A stretch of DNA of 64,000 nucleotides from Isoptericola variabilis 225 (GCF_000215105.1 NC_015588.1:2480001-2544000); one strand, 5' to 3'; shown: positions 19,791-33,001, numbered from the stretch's first letter. Numbers and translations are program-made. Notes: generated from the sequence alone by a model not told the origin.

Positions 19791-22766
19791 GTGTCCCTCG
19801 AGGTGCACGACGACGTGACCGACCTCGGCCCCGACGCACCGCTGCGCCGTCGGGCCGAGCATCTTCTCGCTCGGCTGAGCCCCGAGGAACGGCTCGCGAT
19901 GCTGCACCAGGCGGCGCCCGCGGTCGAGCGCCTGGGCCTGGCGTCGTTCCGCACGGGCACCGAGGCGCTCCACGGCGTCGCGTGGCTCGGCACGGCGACC
20001 GTCTTCCCGCAGCCCGTCGGCCTCGCCGCGACGTGGGACGTCGAACTCCTGCGGCGCGTCGGGGACGCGGTCGCGACCGAGGTGCGGGCGAAGCACGCCG
20101 CCGACCCCACGGTCAGCCTCAACGTCTGGGCACCGGTCGTCAACCCGCTGCGCCACCCGGCCTGGGGGCGGACCGAGGAGGGCTGGTCCGAGGACCCGCA
20201 CCTCACCGCCCGGCTCGCCGGCGCCTACGCGCACGGGCTGCGCGGCGACCACCCGCGGGTGTGGAAGACCGTGCCGACGCTCAAGCACTACCTCGCGTAC
20301 GGCAACGAGACCGACCGCGCCGTCACGAGCTCCAACCTCTCGCTGCGGACGCTCCACGAGTTCGAGCTGCCCGCGTACCGAGGCCCCGTGGAGGCGGGGG
20401 TCGTCGGTGCGGTCATGCCGTCCTACAACCTGGTGGACGGTCGGCCCAACCACGTGGCTCGCGAGCTGCTCGACGAGCTCCGGTCCTGGGCACCCGGCTC
20501 GATCGCGGTCGTGTCGGACGCCGCCGCGCCCACCAACCTCGTGGTCGGCGAGCGCTACTTCCCCGACCACGCGACGTCGCACGCCGCCGCGCTGCGCGCC
20601 GGCGTCGACTCGTTCACCGACAACGACGCGGACGCCGGCCCGACGACGGCACGCCTCACCGGGGCCCTCGCGCGCGGGCTGCTCACCCAGGACGACGTCG
20701 ACCGGGCGGTGCTGCGCCTGCTCGAGCTGCGCCTGCGGACCGGGGAGCTCGACGGGGACGCCGACCCCTACCGCGGCATCGGGCCCGACGCGATCGACCT
20801 GCCGGCCCACCGGGCGCTCGCCCGCGAGGCCGTCGCGCGCTCGGTCGTCGTGCTGCGCAACGACGGCGTCCTGCCGCTCTCGGCGCCCACGCGCGTCGCC
20901 GTCGTCGGACCGCTCGCGGACCGCATGCTGACCGACTGGTACTCGGGGACCCCGCCGTACGCGGTGGGCGTCGGCACGGCGCTGGCCGAGCGCCTGGGCG
21001 ACGCGCACGTCGAGGTCGTCACGGGCGCCGACACGGTGGCGCTGCGGTCGACGAGCGCCCACGCCTACCTCGCGGTGTCCGACGCCGGCGAGGCGGGAGC
21101 CGTCGTCGCCGCGTCCGAGCCGACGGCGAGCCCGGCCACCCACCTCGAGGTGACCGACTGGGGCGACGGCCTGCTCACGCTGCGCTCGTGCCTGACCGGG
21201 CGTCTGCTCACGGGCGCCGGCTGGATCGTGCGGGCCGAGGCCGACCGGGTGGGCGGATGGGTCGTGCAGGAGAGCTTCCGCAGGCATCAGCACGCCGACG
21301 GCACGTGGTCGCTCCAGCACGTCGGGAGCGGCCGCTGGCTGCGTGTCCAGCACGGCTCCGGGTCGCTCGTGGCCGACGCCCTGACCGCCGACGACGCCGA
21401 GCGCCTCGTGTGGCGCACCGTGCGCGCCGGCCTGCCGGCGGTGGCGGACGCCGCCGCACGGGCGGACGTCGTGGTCGTCACGGTCGGGAACGACCCGCAC
21501 CTGTCCGGCCGCGAGACCGAGGACCGGCCGCATCTCGACGTGCCCCAGGCGGCGGTCGAGGTCTGGCGCGCGGCCCGCGACGCCTGCGACCGCAGCGTCC
21601 TGGCCGTCGTCTCGAGCTACCCGTACGTGCTCGGGCCCGAGCTCGCCGACGCGGGGGCCGTCGTCTGGACGAGCCACGGCGGCCAGGAGCTCGGTCACGG
21701 GCTCGTCGACGTGCTGGTCGGCGACGCCGAACCGACCGGACGCCTGGCCCAGTCGTGGCCCGCACGCGCCGAGGACGCGGGGGATTTGCTCGACTACGAC
21801 GTCGCGGCGCAGGGCGCAACCTACCGGCACGCGACCGCGGAGGCGGCGTTCGCGTTCGGCCACGGCCTCACGTACACGACGGTCGAGTACGAGGCGGTCG
21901 TCGCGAACCCGGCGAGCGTCGACGCGCCCGCGCCGACGCACCGGCACCCCGCCCTCGGGGACTCCGGCACGGCGAGCCGGGTGGACGTCACCGTGACGGT
22001 GCGCAACAGCGGGCCCCGGCCCGCGGAGGAGCTCGTGCAGGTCTACGCGCTCGCGCCGCAGGACCTTCCGCTGCCGCCCGCTCGCCGGCTGCTCGTCGCG
22101 TTCGAGCGTGTGCGCCTGGAGCCGGGCGAGCGCCGCGAGGTGCGGCTGTCGTTCGACGTCGCGCGGCTCGCGGTGTGGGACCCCGCCGCACGCGCGGCCG
22201 AGCCGGGGCCTGACGACTGGTTGCACGCCGGAGCGCTACGGGTCCAGCCGGGCGAGTACGTCGTGGCGGCCGGCCCGTCGTCCGCGGACCTCCCCGTGCG
22301 GGCTGCTCTGCGCGTCGCCGGCCCGCCGGCACCCGCTCGGCGGGCCGCAGGGACCGTCGTTCCGGCGCACGCGTCCCACGCGGCGCACGGAGTCGTGCCG
22401 GGCGACCGGACCCGAGAGCGCGGCGCGGCGCTGGACGTCGCGGCCGGCTCCACCACGGGCTGGGCGCGCTACGACGGCCTCGACCTCGCCGGCGTCGAGG
22501 CGCTCGAGCTGCTCGTGGCCTGCGAGCGCCCCGTCCACGGGCGGATCACCGTCGTCTGGCGGGCGACCGGCGACGACGGCGGCGCGTGGCGCCCTCTCTC
22601 CGCACCCGTCCGGGCGCACGCCGCGGGCGGGCACGACGCGAGGTACGACTGGCGGCCGGTCCGCACGGACCTCGTGGAGGTGCCCGACGGCGTGGTCGAC
22701 CTTCGCGTCGACCTGCCGATCGGCGTGCGGCTCGCCGAGCTGCGCTTCGTCACGGCGAGCGGCTGA
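19791..22766 (+). CDS. Multidomain glycoside hydrolase family 3 enzyme (beta-glucosidase type)
   Basis: A 991-residue GH3 protein without a signal peptide. The catalytic TIM-barrel domain fills the first 300 residues or so, with the nucleophile Asp243 in VVSDAAAP and the KH pair in TLKHYLAYG. The alpha/beta sandwich domain is interrupted at about residues 425-545 by an insert with repeated aromatic/GRWL-type strands resembling a fascin or beta-trefoil module. A fibronectin III-like domain follows (EELVQVYALAPQ), then a C-terminal 130-residue beta-sandwich resembling a CBM6-type carbohydrate-binding module. GAGGAG precedes the GTG start at 19791. In this locus it probably cleaves beta-linked glucose from imported oligosaccharides; GH3 also includes xylosidases and arabinosidases. 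Confidence 0.9.
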   Translation: MSLEVHDDVTDLGPDAPLRRRAEHLLARLSPEERLAMLHQAAPAVERLGLASFRTGTEALHGVAWLGTATVFPQPVGLAATWDVELLRRVGDAVATEVRAKHAADPTVSLNVWAPVVNPLRHPAWGRTEEGWSEDPHLTARLAGAYAHGLRGDHPRVWKTVPTLKHYLAYGNETDRAVTSSNLSLRTLHEFELPAYRGPVEAGVVGAVMPSYNLVDGRPNHVARELLDELRSWAPGSIAVVSDAAAPTNLVVGERYFPDHATSHAAALRAGVDSFTDNDADAGPTTARLTGALARGLLTQDDVDRAVLRLLELRLRTGELDGDADPYRGIGPDAIDLPAHRALAREAVARSVVVLRNDGVLPLSAPTRVAVVGPLADRMLTDWYSGTPPYAVGVGTALAERLGDAHVEVVTGADTVALRSTSAHAYLAVSDAGEAGAVVAASEPTASPATHLEVTDWGDGLLTLRSCLTGRLLTGAGWIVRAEADRVGGWVVQESFRRHQHADGTWSLQHVGSGRWLRVQHGSGSLVADALTADDAERLVWRTVRAGLPAVADAAARADVVVVTVGNDPHLSGRETEDRPHLDVPQAAVEVWRAARDACDRSVLAVVSSYPYVLGPELADAGAVVWTSHGGQELGHGLVDVLVGDAEPTGRLAQSWPARAEDAGDLLDYDVAAQGATYRHATAEAAFAFGHGLTYTTVEYEAVVANPASVDAPAPTHRHPALGDSGTASRVDVTVTVRNSGPRPAEELVQVYALAPQDLPLPPARRLLVAFERVRLEPGERREVRLSFDVARLAVWDPAARAAEPGPDDWLHAGALRVQPGEYVVAAGPSSADLPVRAALRVAGPPAPARRAAGTVVPAHASHAAHGVVPGDRTRERGAALDVAAGSTTGWARYDGLDLAGVEALELLVACERPVHGRITVVWRATGDDGGAWRPLSAPVRAHAAGGHDARYDWRPVRTDLVEVPDGVVDLRVDLPIGVRLAELRFVTASG

Positions 22767-22780
22767 ACCCCGGGTCGGGC

Positions 22781-24016
22781 TCAGACGCCGGCGCCCGCCC
22801 GCAGCACGCGCTGCACGCGCAGGTCACGGTCGGTGACGACGACGTCGGCGCGCCGCCCCGCGACGAGGCCGCCGACGTCGTCGAGCCCGAGCACGCGCGC
22901 GGGCACCCACGACGCCGAGCGGACCGCGTCGACGAGCGTGATCCCGGCCGCGACGGTGGCGCGCACGACGTCGACGAGGTGGGCGGTGCCGCCGGCGATC
23001 GCGCCGCCCTCGGGGTGGTCGGGGTCCGTCGCGCGCGCGACGCCGTCGCGCACGGTGACGGCCATCGGCCCCAGCTCGTACGCGCCGTCGGCCATGCCCG
23101 CCGCGGCCATGGCGTCGGTCACGAGCGCGACGCGGTCGGCGCCGAGCGTGCGCACGACGCTGCGCACGGTGGCGAGCGCGAGGTGGACGTCGTCGGCGAT
23201 GAGCTCGACGACCATCTCGCCCCGGGCCGCGGCGGCCAGGCAGGCGGCGATCGGGCCGGGCTGCCGGTGGTGCAGCGGCCGCATGCCGTTGAACAGGTGG
23301 GTCGCGGTCATCTCGCGTGGCGGGGCGCTCGGTCCGGCCGCGGCGCGCAGGCCCGCGACCACCTCGGCGACGAGCTCCTCGGCCTGCTCGGTCGTGCCGT
23401 CGGTGTGGCCGAGCGACGGGATCGCGCCCGCCTCGACGAGCGCCTCCGCGGCGCCGCCCGGTCCGGCGACGCCCTCGACCTCGGGGGCGACCGTCATGGT
23501 CCGCAGGTGCCCCCGGGCCGCGGCGGCGAGCTCGCGCACGAGCCCGGCGTCGCCGGGGACGAGCGCCGCGGGGCTGTGGGCGCCGCGGCGCGCGTGCGAC
23601 AGGAAGGGCCCCTCGGCGTGGATCCCGGCGATCTCGCCGTCGTCCGCGAGGCCGGCGAGCAGCTCGGCGCGCTCGAGGAGCGTCGCGCGGTCGGCCGAGA
23701 CGAGGGAGGCGAGCAGCGTCGTCGTCCCGTGCCGGCGGTGCTCGAGCACGGCGACCATCGCCTCGTCGCGCGTGGCGACGTCCGGGAAGCCCGCTCCCCC
23801 GCCGCCGTGGTTGTGCAGGTCGACCAGGCCCGGCAGCAGCGTGGTGCCCGGCGCCGGCCGGGGCTCGCCGGCGACGGCGGGGAACCCGGCCGCCGCGGCG
23901 TGTGCCACCGGGCCCACCCAGGCGATCCGGTCGCCGCGCACGACGACCGCGCCGTCGTCGAGCAGCGTGTCGGGGGTCGCCACGCGGCCGCGCAGCACGA
24001 CGTCAGGTCCGGTCAT
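22781..24016 (-). CDS. nagA: N-acetylglucosamine-6-phosphate deacetylase
   Basis: A 411-residue metal-dependent amidohydrolase that converts GlcNAc-6-phosphate to glucosamine-6-phosphate in amino-sugar recycling. Family marks are DLHNHGG near the N-terminus, the metal-binding HAEGPF, GHTDGT, THLFNGM and the catalytic aspartate in TDAMAAAGM. The start ATG at 24016 is preceded by AGGA; an ATG 9 nt earlier is possible. It converges on the GH3 gene with a 14-bp gap and shows no operator, so it is probably not part of the neighbouring glycan regulon. Confidence 0.93.
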   Translation of the reverse strand: MTGPDVVLRGRVATPDTLLDDGAVVVRGDRIAWVGPVAHAAAAGFPAVAGEPRPAPGTTLLPGLVDLHNHGGGGAGFPDVATRDEAMVAVLEHRRHGTTTLLASLVSADRATLLERAELLAGLADDGEIAGIHAEGPFLSHARRGAHSPAALVPGDAGLVRELAAAARGHLRTMTVAPEVEGVAGPGGAAEALVEAGAIPSLGHTDGTTEQAEELVAEVVAGLRAAAGPSAPPREMTATHLFNGMRPLHHRQPGPIAACLAAAARGEMVVELIADDVHLALATVRSVVRTLGADRVALVTDAMAAAGMADGAYELGPMAVTVRDGVARATDPDHPEGGAIAGGTAHLVDVVRATVAAGITLVDAVRSASWVPARVLGLDDVGGLVAGRRADVVVTDRDLRVQRVLRAGAGV

Positions 24017-24059
24017 GCGCCACATCCTGCCGCACGCGCCGCGGCCGGGCGGCACCCGT

Positions 24060-24755
24060 TCAGAACAGGCGGGACTCGACGTCGTCGACGCCGCGCATCG
24101 CGTCGTAGTCGAGGACCAGGCAGTCGATGCCGCGGTCGGTCGCGAGCACCCGCGCCTGCGGCTTGATCTCCTGGGCGGCGAACACGCCCCGGACCGGGGC
24201 GAGCAACGGGTCGCGGTTGAGCAGGTCGAGATACCGGGTGAGCTGCTCGACTCCGTCGATGTCGCCGCGCCGCTTGATCTCGACCGCGACCGTGCCACCG
24301 TCGGCGTCCTTGGCGAGGATGTCGACCGGGCCGATCGCCGTCATGTACTCGCGTCGCACGAGCGAGTGGCCGACGCCGAGGAGCTCGATCTGCGCGGCGA
24401 GCAGCTCCTGCAGGTGGGCCTCGACGCCGTCCTTGACGAGACCCGGGTCGACGCCGAGGTCGTGGCTCGAGTCGTGCTGGACCTCGTGCAGCTCGATCTC
24501 GAGGCGGTCGTCGGATTTCTGGTGCTGGACCGTCCACACCTGCGTGACGCCGCGCTCGCGGGCCTCGGCGTCGGGCTCCCCGACCGCCAGGGCGCACGGG
24601 GGGCTCATCCAGTTCAGCGGCTTGTACGAGCCGCCGTCCGAGTGGAGCAGCACGCTGCCGTCGGCCTTGACGACGAGCAGCCGCGTCGCGAGCGGCAGGT
24701 GGGCGGTGAGCCGGCCCGTGTACCGGGCCGAGCAGCGGGCGACGACGAGTCGCAC
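24060..24755 (-). CDS. nucS: Mismatch-specific endonuclease NucS/EndoMS
   Basis: A 231-residue NucS protein, the key enzyme of the non-MutSL mismatch repair used by actinobacteria and many archaea. The N-terminal dimerisation and DNA-binding domain is followed by a RecB-like nuclease domain with Asp145, Glu159 and Lys161 of the PVDILAKD and AVEIKR motifs. The C-terminus ends in ESRLF, which fits the short beta-clamp-binding tail known in this family. It lies in the minus-strand cluster downstream of the ATP synthase operon, 43 bp before nagA. Confidence 0.95.
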   Translation of the reverse strand: MRLVVARCSARYTGRLTAHLPLATRLLVVKADGSVLLHSDGGSYKPLNWMSPPCALAVGEPDAEARERGVTQVWTVQHQKSDDRLEIELHEVQHDSSHDLGVDPGLVKDGVEAHLQELLAAQIELLGVGHSLVRREYMTAIGPVDILAKDADGGTVAVEIKRRGDIDGVEQLTRYLDLLNRDPLLAPVRGVFAAQEIKPQARVLATDRGIDCLVLDYDAMRGVDDVESRLF

Positions 24756-24813
24756 GGTCCTCCTTGGACGGGGCGGGTACGCGGACGACGGCGCGACGAC
24801 GCGCGGGCGAGGG

Positions 24814-25233
24814 TCAGACGACGAGGTCGCGACGACCGGGCGGCGCGGCCTCGAGCCACGACGCCAGGCCCGCGTACGCGCCCGACGACATCGTGAGCTC
24901 GAAGTCGGTGCCGTCGTACCGACATCGGACCAGGTACTCGTCCGGCTGGCCCGCCTGGTCCAGCGGGACCCGGCCGGTGATGCTCAGCTCCTCGCGCAGC
25001 CAGGTGCGCGTCGGGCGCGGCGACAGCGACCAGCACCGCCACCACTCGATGCGCCCGACCGCGTAGTGCGCGATGCCGAGCGACCACGCCGCCTGGGGGT
25101 TGCCGGCCGGGCGGGCGGAGCACGGGAACGAGCCCACCCGGCGCGACAGCGTCCGCAGCCGCGACGCACCGGTCGCGACGATCAGCGCCAGGACGACGAG
25201 GACCGCGATCCCGGCCCAGGCGACGAACGGCAC
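24814..25233 (-). CDS. DUF2550 family membrane-anchored protein
   Basis: A 139-residue protein with one N-terminal transmembrane helix (about residues 5-22) followed by a soluble domain with conserved segments [20 protein letters not shown] and [18 protein letters not shown]. It belongs to the actinobacterial DUF2550 family, whose gene regularly follows atpC (as in Mycobacterium). It starts 10 bp after the atpC stop and is probably co-transcribed. Function unknown. Confidence 0.88.
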   Translation of the reverse strand: MPFVAWAGIAVLVVLALIVATGASRLRTLSRRVGSFPCSARPAGNPQAAWSLGIAHYAVGRIEWWRCWSLSPRPTRTWLREELSITGRVPLDQAGQPDEYLVRCRYDGTDFELTMSSGAYAGLASWLEAAPPGRRDLVV

Positions 25234-25243
25234 CGTGAGGTCC

Positions 25244-25525
25244 TCAGGCCAGCGCGGACGAGCCGGCGTTCTCGGAGATCTCGTCGACCACGATGGTCAC
25301 GAGGTCGTCGTCGACGGACACGAAGCCGCCGGTGACGTGTGCCTCGACGGCGACGCCCTGCGCGTCCGAGACCTTGACGGTCCCCGGGCGCAGCACCGCG
25401 AGGAGCGGCGTGTGGCCGGCGAGGATGCCGATCTGACCCTCGACGGACGGGGCGCTCACCTCGCGCGCCGCGCCCGACCAGACCTTGCGGTCGGCCGCGA
25501 CGAGGTCGACGTTCAGCTCTGCCAT
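25244..25525 (-). CDS. atpC: ATP synthase epsilon subunit, short form
   Basis: The 93-residue epsilon subunit contains the whole N-terminal beta-sandwich domain that contacts gamma and the c-ring (segments VEGQIGILAGHTPLLAVLRPG and GGFVSV) but stops where the C-terminal helical hairpin would begin. Epsilon subunits of E. coli and mycobacteria are 120-140 residues, and the missing helices are those that inhibit ATP hydrolysis. Short forms also occur in related Micrococcales, so this need not be a truncation. A GGAGGAG site precedes the ATG. A 21-bp-stem hairpin separates it from atpD. Confidence 0.93.
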   Translation of the reverse strand: MAELNVDLVAADRKVWSGAAREVSAPSVEGQIGILAGHTPLLAVLRPGTVKVSDAQGVAVEAHVTGGFVSVDDDLVTIVVDEISENAGSSALA

Positions 25526-25556
25526 GTCGAGCTCCTCCTGGGGGTTCGGTCCTCAC

Positions 25557-25602
25557 CGCGTCGTCCCGCCGACGGACGCTGGTCCGTCGGCGGGACGACG
25601 CG
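25557..25602 (-). other. Perfect 21-bp-stem hairpin between atpD and atpC
   Basis: Positions 25557-25577 pair completely with 25582-25602 around a 4-nt loop, 20 bp after the atpD stop and about 30 bp before the atpC start. On the minus strand no T run follows, so it is more likely a partial terminator, RNA-processing or mRNA-stability element than a full terminator. It could lower epsilon output relative to beta. Confidence 0.8.
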
Positions 25603-25622
25603 AGGAGGGCGGGACGGGGACG

Positions 25623-28068
<2,446 letters not shown>

Positions 28069-28072
28069 ACGA

Positions 28073-29698
28073 TCAGGCCTTCTTCTGCACGACGAGCTGC
28101 TCCTGCTCGACGTCCGCCTCGCCCTCGACCGCGCCACCGACGAGCGGGGCACCGCCGCTCTTGACGAAGCCCTTGCGGAAGTCGTCGACGGCCGCGGCGA
28201 GCGCCTGCTCGGTGTCGTCCTCGAGCTTGCCGGTCTCCGCGATCGTCGTCAGGACGTCGGTGTTGCGGCGCAGGTGGTCCAGGAGCTCGGCCTCGAAGCG
28301 CTTGACGTCCTCGACCGGGACGTCGTCGAGCTTGCCCTTCGTGCCGGCCCAGATGGACGCGACCTGCTCCTCGACCGGGTACGGCGTGTACTGGGGCTGC
28401 TTGAGCAGCTCCATGAGCACCGCACCGCGGGCCAGCTGGCCGCGCGACGCCGCGTCGAGGTCGGACGCGAACATCGCGAACGCCTCGAGCGAGCGGTACT
28501 GCGCGAGCTCGAGCTTGAGCGTGCCGGAGACCTTCTTCATCGCCTTGACCTGCGCGTCACCGCCGACTCGCGAGACGGAGATGCCGACGTCGACCGCGGG
28601 GCGCTGGTCGGCGTTGAACAGGTCGGACTGGAGGAAGATCTGGCCGTCCGTGATGGAGATGACGTTCGTCGGGATGTACGCCGACACGTCGTTCGCCTTG
28701 GTCTCGATCATCGGCAGGCCGGTCATCGAGCCGGCACCCAGCTCGTCGGAGAGCTTCGCGCAGCGCTCGAGCAGGCGGGAGTGCAGGTAGAAGACGTCGC
28801 CCGGGTAGGCCTCGCGGCCCGGCGGGCGGCGCAGCAGCAGCGACACGGCACGGTAGGCCTCGGCCTGCTTCGACAGGTCGTCGAAGATGATCAGGACGTG
28901 CTTGCCGTCGTACATCCAGTGCTGGCCGATGGCCGAGCCGGTGTACGGGGCGAGGTACTTGAAGCCCGCCGGGTCGGACGCCGGGGCGGCGACGATCGTC
29001 GTGTATTCGAGCGCGCCGGCCTCCTCGAGGGCGCCGCGCACCGCCGCGATCGTCGAGCCCTTCTGGCCGACGGCGACGTAGATGCAGCGGACCTGCTTCT
29101 TCGGGTCGCCCGACTCCCAGTTGGCCTTCTGGTTGATGATCGTGTCGATCGCGATCGCCGTCTTGCCGGTCTGGCGGTCGCCGATGATCAGCTGACGCTG
29201 ACCGCGGCCGATCGGGATCATCGAGTCGATCGCCTTGATGCCGGTCTGCAGCGGCTCGTGGACCGACTTGCGCTGCATGACGCCGGGCGCCTGCAGCTCG
29301 AGGGCGCGGCGGCCCTCGGTCGCGATCTCGCCGAGGCCGTCGATCGGGTTGCCCAGCGGGTCGACCACGCGGCCGAGGTAGCCCTCGCCGACGGGGACCG
29401 AGAGGACCTCGCCGGTGCGGCGGACCTCCTGACCCTCCTCGATACCGGTGAACTCACCGAGGACGACGACGCCGATCTGGCGCACGTCCAGGTTCAGGGC
29501 GAGGCCGAGCGTGCCGTCCTCGAAGCGCAGCAGCTCGTTGGCCATGGCGCCCGGGAGGCCCTCGACGTTGGCGATGCCGTCGGCGGCCAGGGTGACACGA
29601 CCGACCTCCTCGCTCACCACGCCCGCGGGCTCGTACGACTTCACGAAGCTGTCCAGAGCGGCCCGGATCTCCTCCGGCCGGATCGTCAGCTCAGCCAT
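28073..29698 (-). CDS. atpA: ATP synthase alpha subunit
   Basis: The 541-residue non-catalytic nucleotide-binding subunit of F1, with P-loop [11 protein letters not shown] and the N-terminal [15 protein letters not shown] helix that binds delta. The C-terminal tail of about 30 residues, rich in Gly/Glu/Val, is typical of actinobacteria. An 81-bp gap separates it from atpH. Confidence 0.98.
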   Translation of the reverse strand: MAELTIRPEEIRAALDSFVKSYEPAGVVSEEVGRVTLAADGIANVEGLPGAMANELLRFEDGTLGLALNLDVRQIGVVVLGEFTGIEEGQEVRRTGEVLSVPVGEGYLGRVVDPLGNPIDGLGEIATEGRRALELQAPGVMQRKSVHEPLQTGIKAIDSMIPIGRGQRQLIIGDRQTGKTAIAIDTIINQKANWESGDPKKQVRCIYVAVGQKGSTIAAVRGALEEAGALEYTTIVAAPASDPAGFKYLAPYTGSAIGQHWMYDGKHVLIIFDDLSKQAEAYRAVSLLLRRPPGREAYPGDVFYLHSRLLERCAKLSDELGAGSMTGLPMIETKANDVSAYIPTNVISITDGQIFLQSDLFNADQRPAVDVGISVSRVGGDAQVKAMKKVSGTLKLELAQYRSLEAFAMFASDLDAASRGQLARGAVLMELLKQPQYTPYPVEEQVASIWAGTKGKLDDVPVEDVKRFEAELLDHLRRNTDVLTTIAETGKLEDDTEQALAAAVDDFRKGFVKSGGAPLVGGAVEGEADVEQEQLVVQKKA

Positions 29699-29779
29699 TG
29701 CTCTACTCCTGTCGTGGCCGCGCAGTCGCGGCCTCACGTTCTGGTTGCCGACCGGGGGCCGGCTGGGCCTGTTCGGGGT

Positions 29780-30594
29780 TCAGCCGGCCAACCGCCGACG
29801 GGCGTCGGCCAGGCGGGACAGCACGGTGGAGTCGACGACGTCGGCGCCGACCTGGATCCGCAGCCCGCCGATGACGGACGGGTCGACGGTCACGTTGAGC
29901 TGGACGGGACGGCCGTAGGCGCGCTCCAGGACCGCGCCGAGGCGCCGCTCCTGGTCGGCGGTGAGGACGGTCCCGCTGGTCACCGACGCGACGACCCGCT
30001 TGCGCCGTTCGGCCGCGACGTCGCCGTACCAGATGAGGGTCGGCACGAACCGGCGCCCGCGGAGCGCCGTCGTGGCACGACGCGCGAGCGCGTGCGTGAC
30101 CGGGTCGACCTTGTCGCCGACGAGCGCGTCGACCAGCGCCGCGCGCCGCTCGCGGCTCGCCGTCGGGTCGGAGAGGGCCTGCCGCGCCTCGCGCTGGCCC
30201 ACGAGGACCCGCGTGAGCCGGAACAGCTCGTCCTCGACCGCCTCGAGCGCGCCGCGCGCCTCGGCCGACGCGAGCGACGCGTCCACACCGAGCCGCTCGA
30301 CGGCGTCGACCAGGTCCCCATCGCTCGACCACCGCGAGCGTGCGAGGCCCGAGACGAGGTCCACGACCCGCTCGTCGAACCCGCCGGCCAGCACGGCCGA
30401 CACGAGACGCGCCTTGTCCTCGCCGTCACGGGACGGGTCCGCGAGCGAGCGACGCAGCGCGCCGGACTCGTCGAGCGCGTCCACGACGGCGAACAGCTGC
30501 TCGCCGAGGGTCAGCGCGTCCGTGCCCGCGGCCTGCAGCACCGGCTCGAAACGCTCCTGGGCTGCCGCCAGCGATGCTCCGCTCGTTCCCCGCA

Positions 30595-30595
<1 letters not shown>
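29780..30595 (-). CDS. atpH: ATP synthase delta subunit
   Basis: The 271-residue stator subunit joining b to the top of alpha3beta3. It is longer than the approximately 180 residues of E. coli because of an extra N-terminal helical part, a normal feature of many actinobacteria; it is not fused to b as in mycobacteria. The C-terminal segment DPSVIGGLRIQVGADVVDST is the conserved delta signature. Its ATG overlaps the atpF stop by one base. Confidence 0.96.
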
Positions 30596-31520
<925 letters not shown>

Positions 31521-32390
31521 TCAGTGCTCCTCCTCCAGCGACAGGTTGATGTAGACCGCGGCGAGCAGGGCGAAGATGTACGCCTGCAGGCCGGCGACCA
31601 GCAGCTCGAACGCCGTGAAGGCGAAGCCGCCGACGAGCGACAGGGCGGCGAACGCCTTCATCGCGGGGGCCGCCTCGAACACGAAGTAGTGCGTCGCCGC
31701 GAAGGCCAGGACCAGCATGATGTGGCCGGCGATCATGTTGGCCGCGAGTCGCAGGGCGAGCGAGCCCGGGCGGATGATCAGGAGCTGGAGCAGCTCGATC
31801 GGCATCACGATGACGTAGACGAACTTCGGGATCCCCGGCGGGAACAGGTTGTTCTTGAGGTAGTTCCCGAGGCCGTGCTGCCGGATGCCGACCCACCAGT
31901 AGGTCGCGAAGACCCACAGGGCGAGGACGAGCGGCAGGCCGATGCGCGACGTGCCGGCGAGGTTGAGGCCCGGGACGAGACCCGTGAGGTTGAACGCGAG
32001 GATCGTCAGGAAGATCGTCGTGAGCATGGGCAGGAAGCGCTTGGCGTGCTCCTTGCCGAGGATCTGCTCGGCGACCTGGACCCGGACGAAGTCCAGGATC
32101 ATCTCGACGACGTTCTGGAAGCGGCCCGGTACGAGCTTCGCGCGGCGGGCGGCCACGACGAAGACGGTCAGGAGCACCGCCGTCGCGATGACGCGGATGA
32201 TCCAGATGCGGTCGATCTGGAACGGGGTCCCCTCGAAGAGGATCGCCGGCGGGAAGAAGTCCGTGATGGACGGCGCGTGGAAACCGCCCTCACCCTCGGA
32301 GGCGGCGAGCAGGCTGGGGGTCGCTGACGTGAACAGGAGGACTCCCGGAGGTCGATAGGTCCGAGCGTGCGACCACGCGCACGCGGGCAC
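31521..32390 (-). CDS. atpB: ATP synthase a subunit
   Basis: The membrane subunit that forms the proton half-channels. The essential arginine is in LALRLAANMIAGH, and the last helices (GFAFTAFELLVAGLQAYIFALL) follow. The chosen GTG at 32390 gives 289 residues with a 30-residue tail before the conserved EGGFHAPSITDFF; no closer ATG or GTG is in frame, so the exact start is uncertain. AGGT lies about 9 nt ahead of the GTG. Confidence 0.93.
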   Translation of the reverse strand: MPACAWSHARTYRPPGVLLFTSATPSLLAASEGEGGFHAPSITDFFPPAILFEGTPFQIDRIWIIRVIATAVLLTVFVVAARRAKLVPGRFQNVVEMILDFVRVQVAEQILGKEHAKRFLPMLTTIFLTILAFNLTGLVPGLNLAGTSRIGLPLVLALWVFATYWWVGIRQHGLGNYLKNNLFPPGIPKFVYVIVMPIELLQLLIIRPGSLALRLAANMIAGHIMLVLAFAATHYFVFEAAPAMKAFAALSLVGGFAFTAFELLVAGLQAYIFALLAAVYINLSLEEEH

Positions 32391-32425
32391 GCCGTCGGAC
32401 CTGGGCCGTCATGGATTTCGCGAGT

Positions 32426-32431
32426 AGCCTA
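32426..32431 (-). promoter_or_regulatory. Possible -10 element of the atpBEFHAGDC operon
   Basis: TAGGCT on the minus strand in the 161-bp gap between atpI and atpB. The -35 is not convincing, so this is only a candidate for a separate atp promoter inside the longer prfA-to-atp cluster. Confidence 0.3.
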
Positions 32432-32551
32432 CCCGATGATCGGCAGTGGTCCGACACCGGGGCGGGCCGTTCGTGGCCGGAATCTCGCGGCTTGTGAACG
32501 AGGGCACTTGTCGCCCGCCGTCCCGGCGGTGCCGGAGCGAGGCGCGGCGGC

Positions 32552-33001
32552 TCAGGGCTGGACGTACGGCACGCGGCCGCCCTTGACGGCCCGGTAGTCG
32601 AGCAGCGCGGAGCCGACGGCGCCCAGCGCGAGCACGACGAAGAGCACGTACCGGTCGTAGAAGTCGGCGCCGCGCAGGACGGCGAGCACGACGACGAGCA
32701 CGACGACCTTGGCGATCCACGTGCCCATGACGAGGCCCGCCATCGCCGCGGGGCTCGAGCCGACCGAGCGCATCATCGACCAGATCGTCGTGGCGCAGAA
32801 GAACGCGGCGAGCGCCGCCCCGATCAGGGCACCCCAGACGCCCGCGGTCCCGGACAGCAGCGCGCCGACGACGACGCCCAGCACGAGCAGGCCGCCGACG
32901 AGCAGCAGGGTGTCGCGCAGCGCCCGGCGCAGGACGGCGCGCTCGGCGCTCGTGCGCTCGGCGTCGCGGGCGGGCTCGGGTGACGGGGTGGGCGTGGTCA
33001 T
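32552..33001 (-). CDS. atpI: AtpI-like membrane protein
   Basis: A small 149-residue protein with four hydrophobic segments and a charged N-terminal tail, in the position always occupied by atpI between wecA and atpB in actinobacteria. AtpI-like proteins are thought to help assemble the c-ring or transport ions. Its ATG overlaps the wecA stop as ATGA. Confidence 0.8.
   Translation of the reverse strand: MTTPTPSPEPARDAERTSAERAVLRRALRDTLLLVGGLLVLGVVVGALLSGTAGVWGALIGAALAAFFCATTIWSMMRSVGSSPAAMAGLVMGTWIAKVVVLVVVLAVLRGADFYDRYVLFVVLALGAVGSALLDYRAVKGGRVPYVQP

Noticed and set aside
18209..22213. 1334-codon plus-strand frame over the binding protein and GH3 genes
   Set aside because: It is out of frame with the GH3 domains and antisense to the binding protein; composition is typical of a shadow frame.
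22781..24016. nagA as part of the xyloglucan-type locus
   Set aside because: It is convergent with GH3, has no LacI-type operator, and its substrate is an amino-sugar phosphate not found in xyloglucan.
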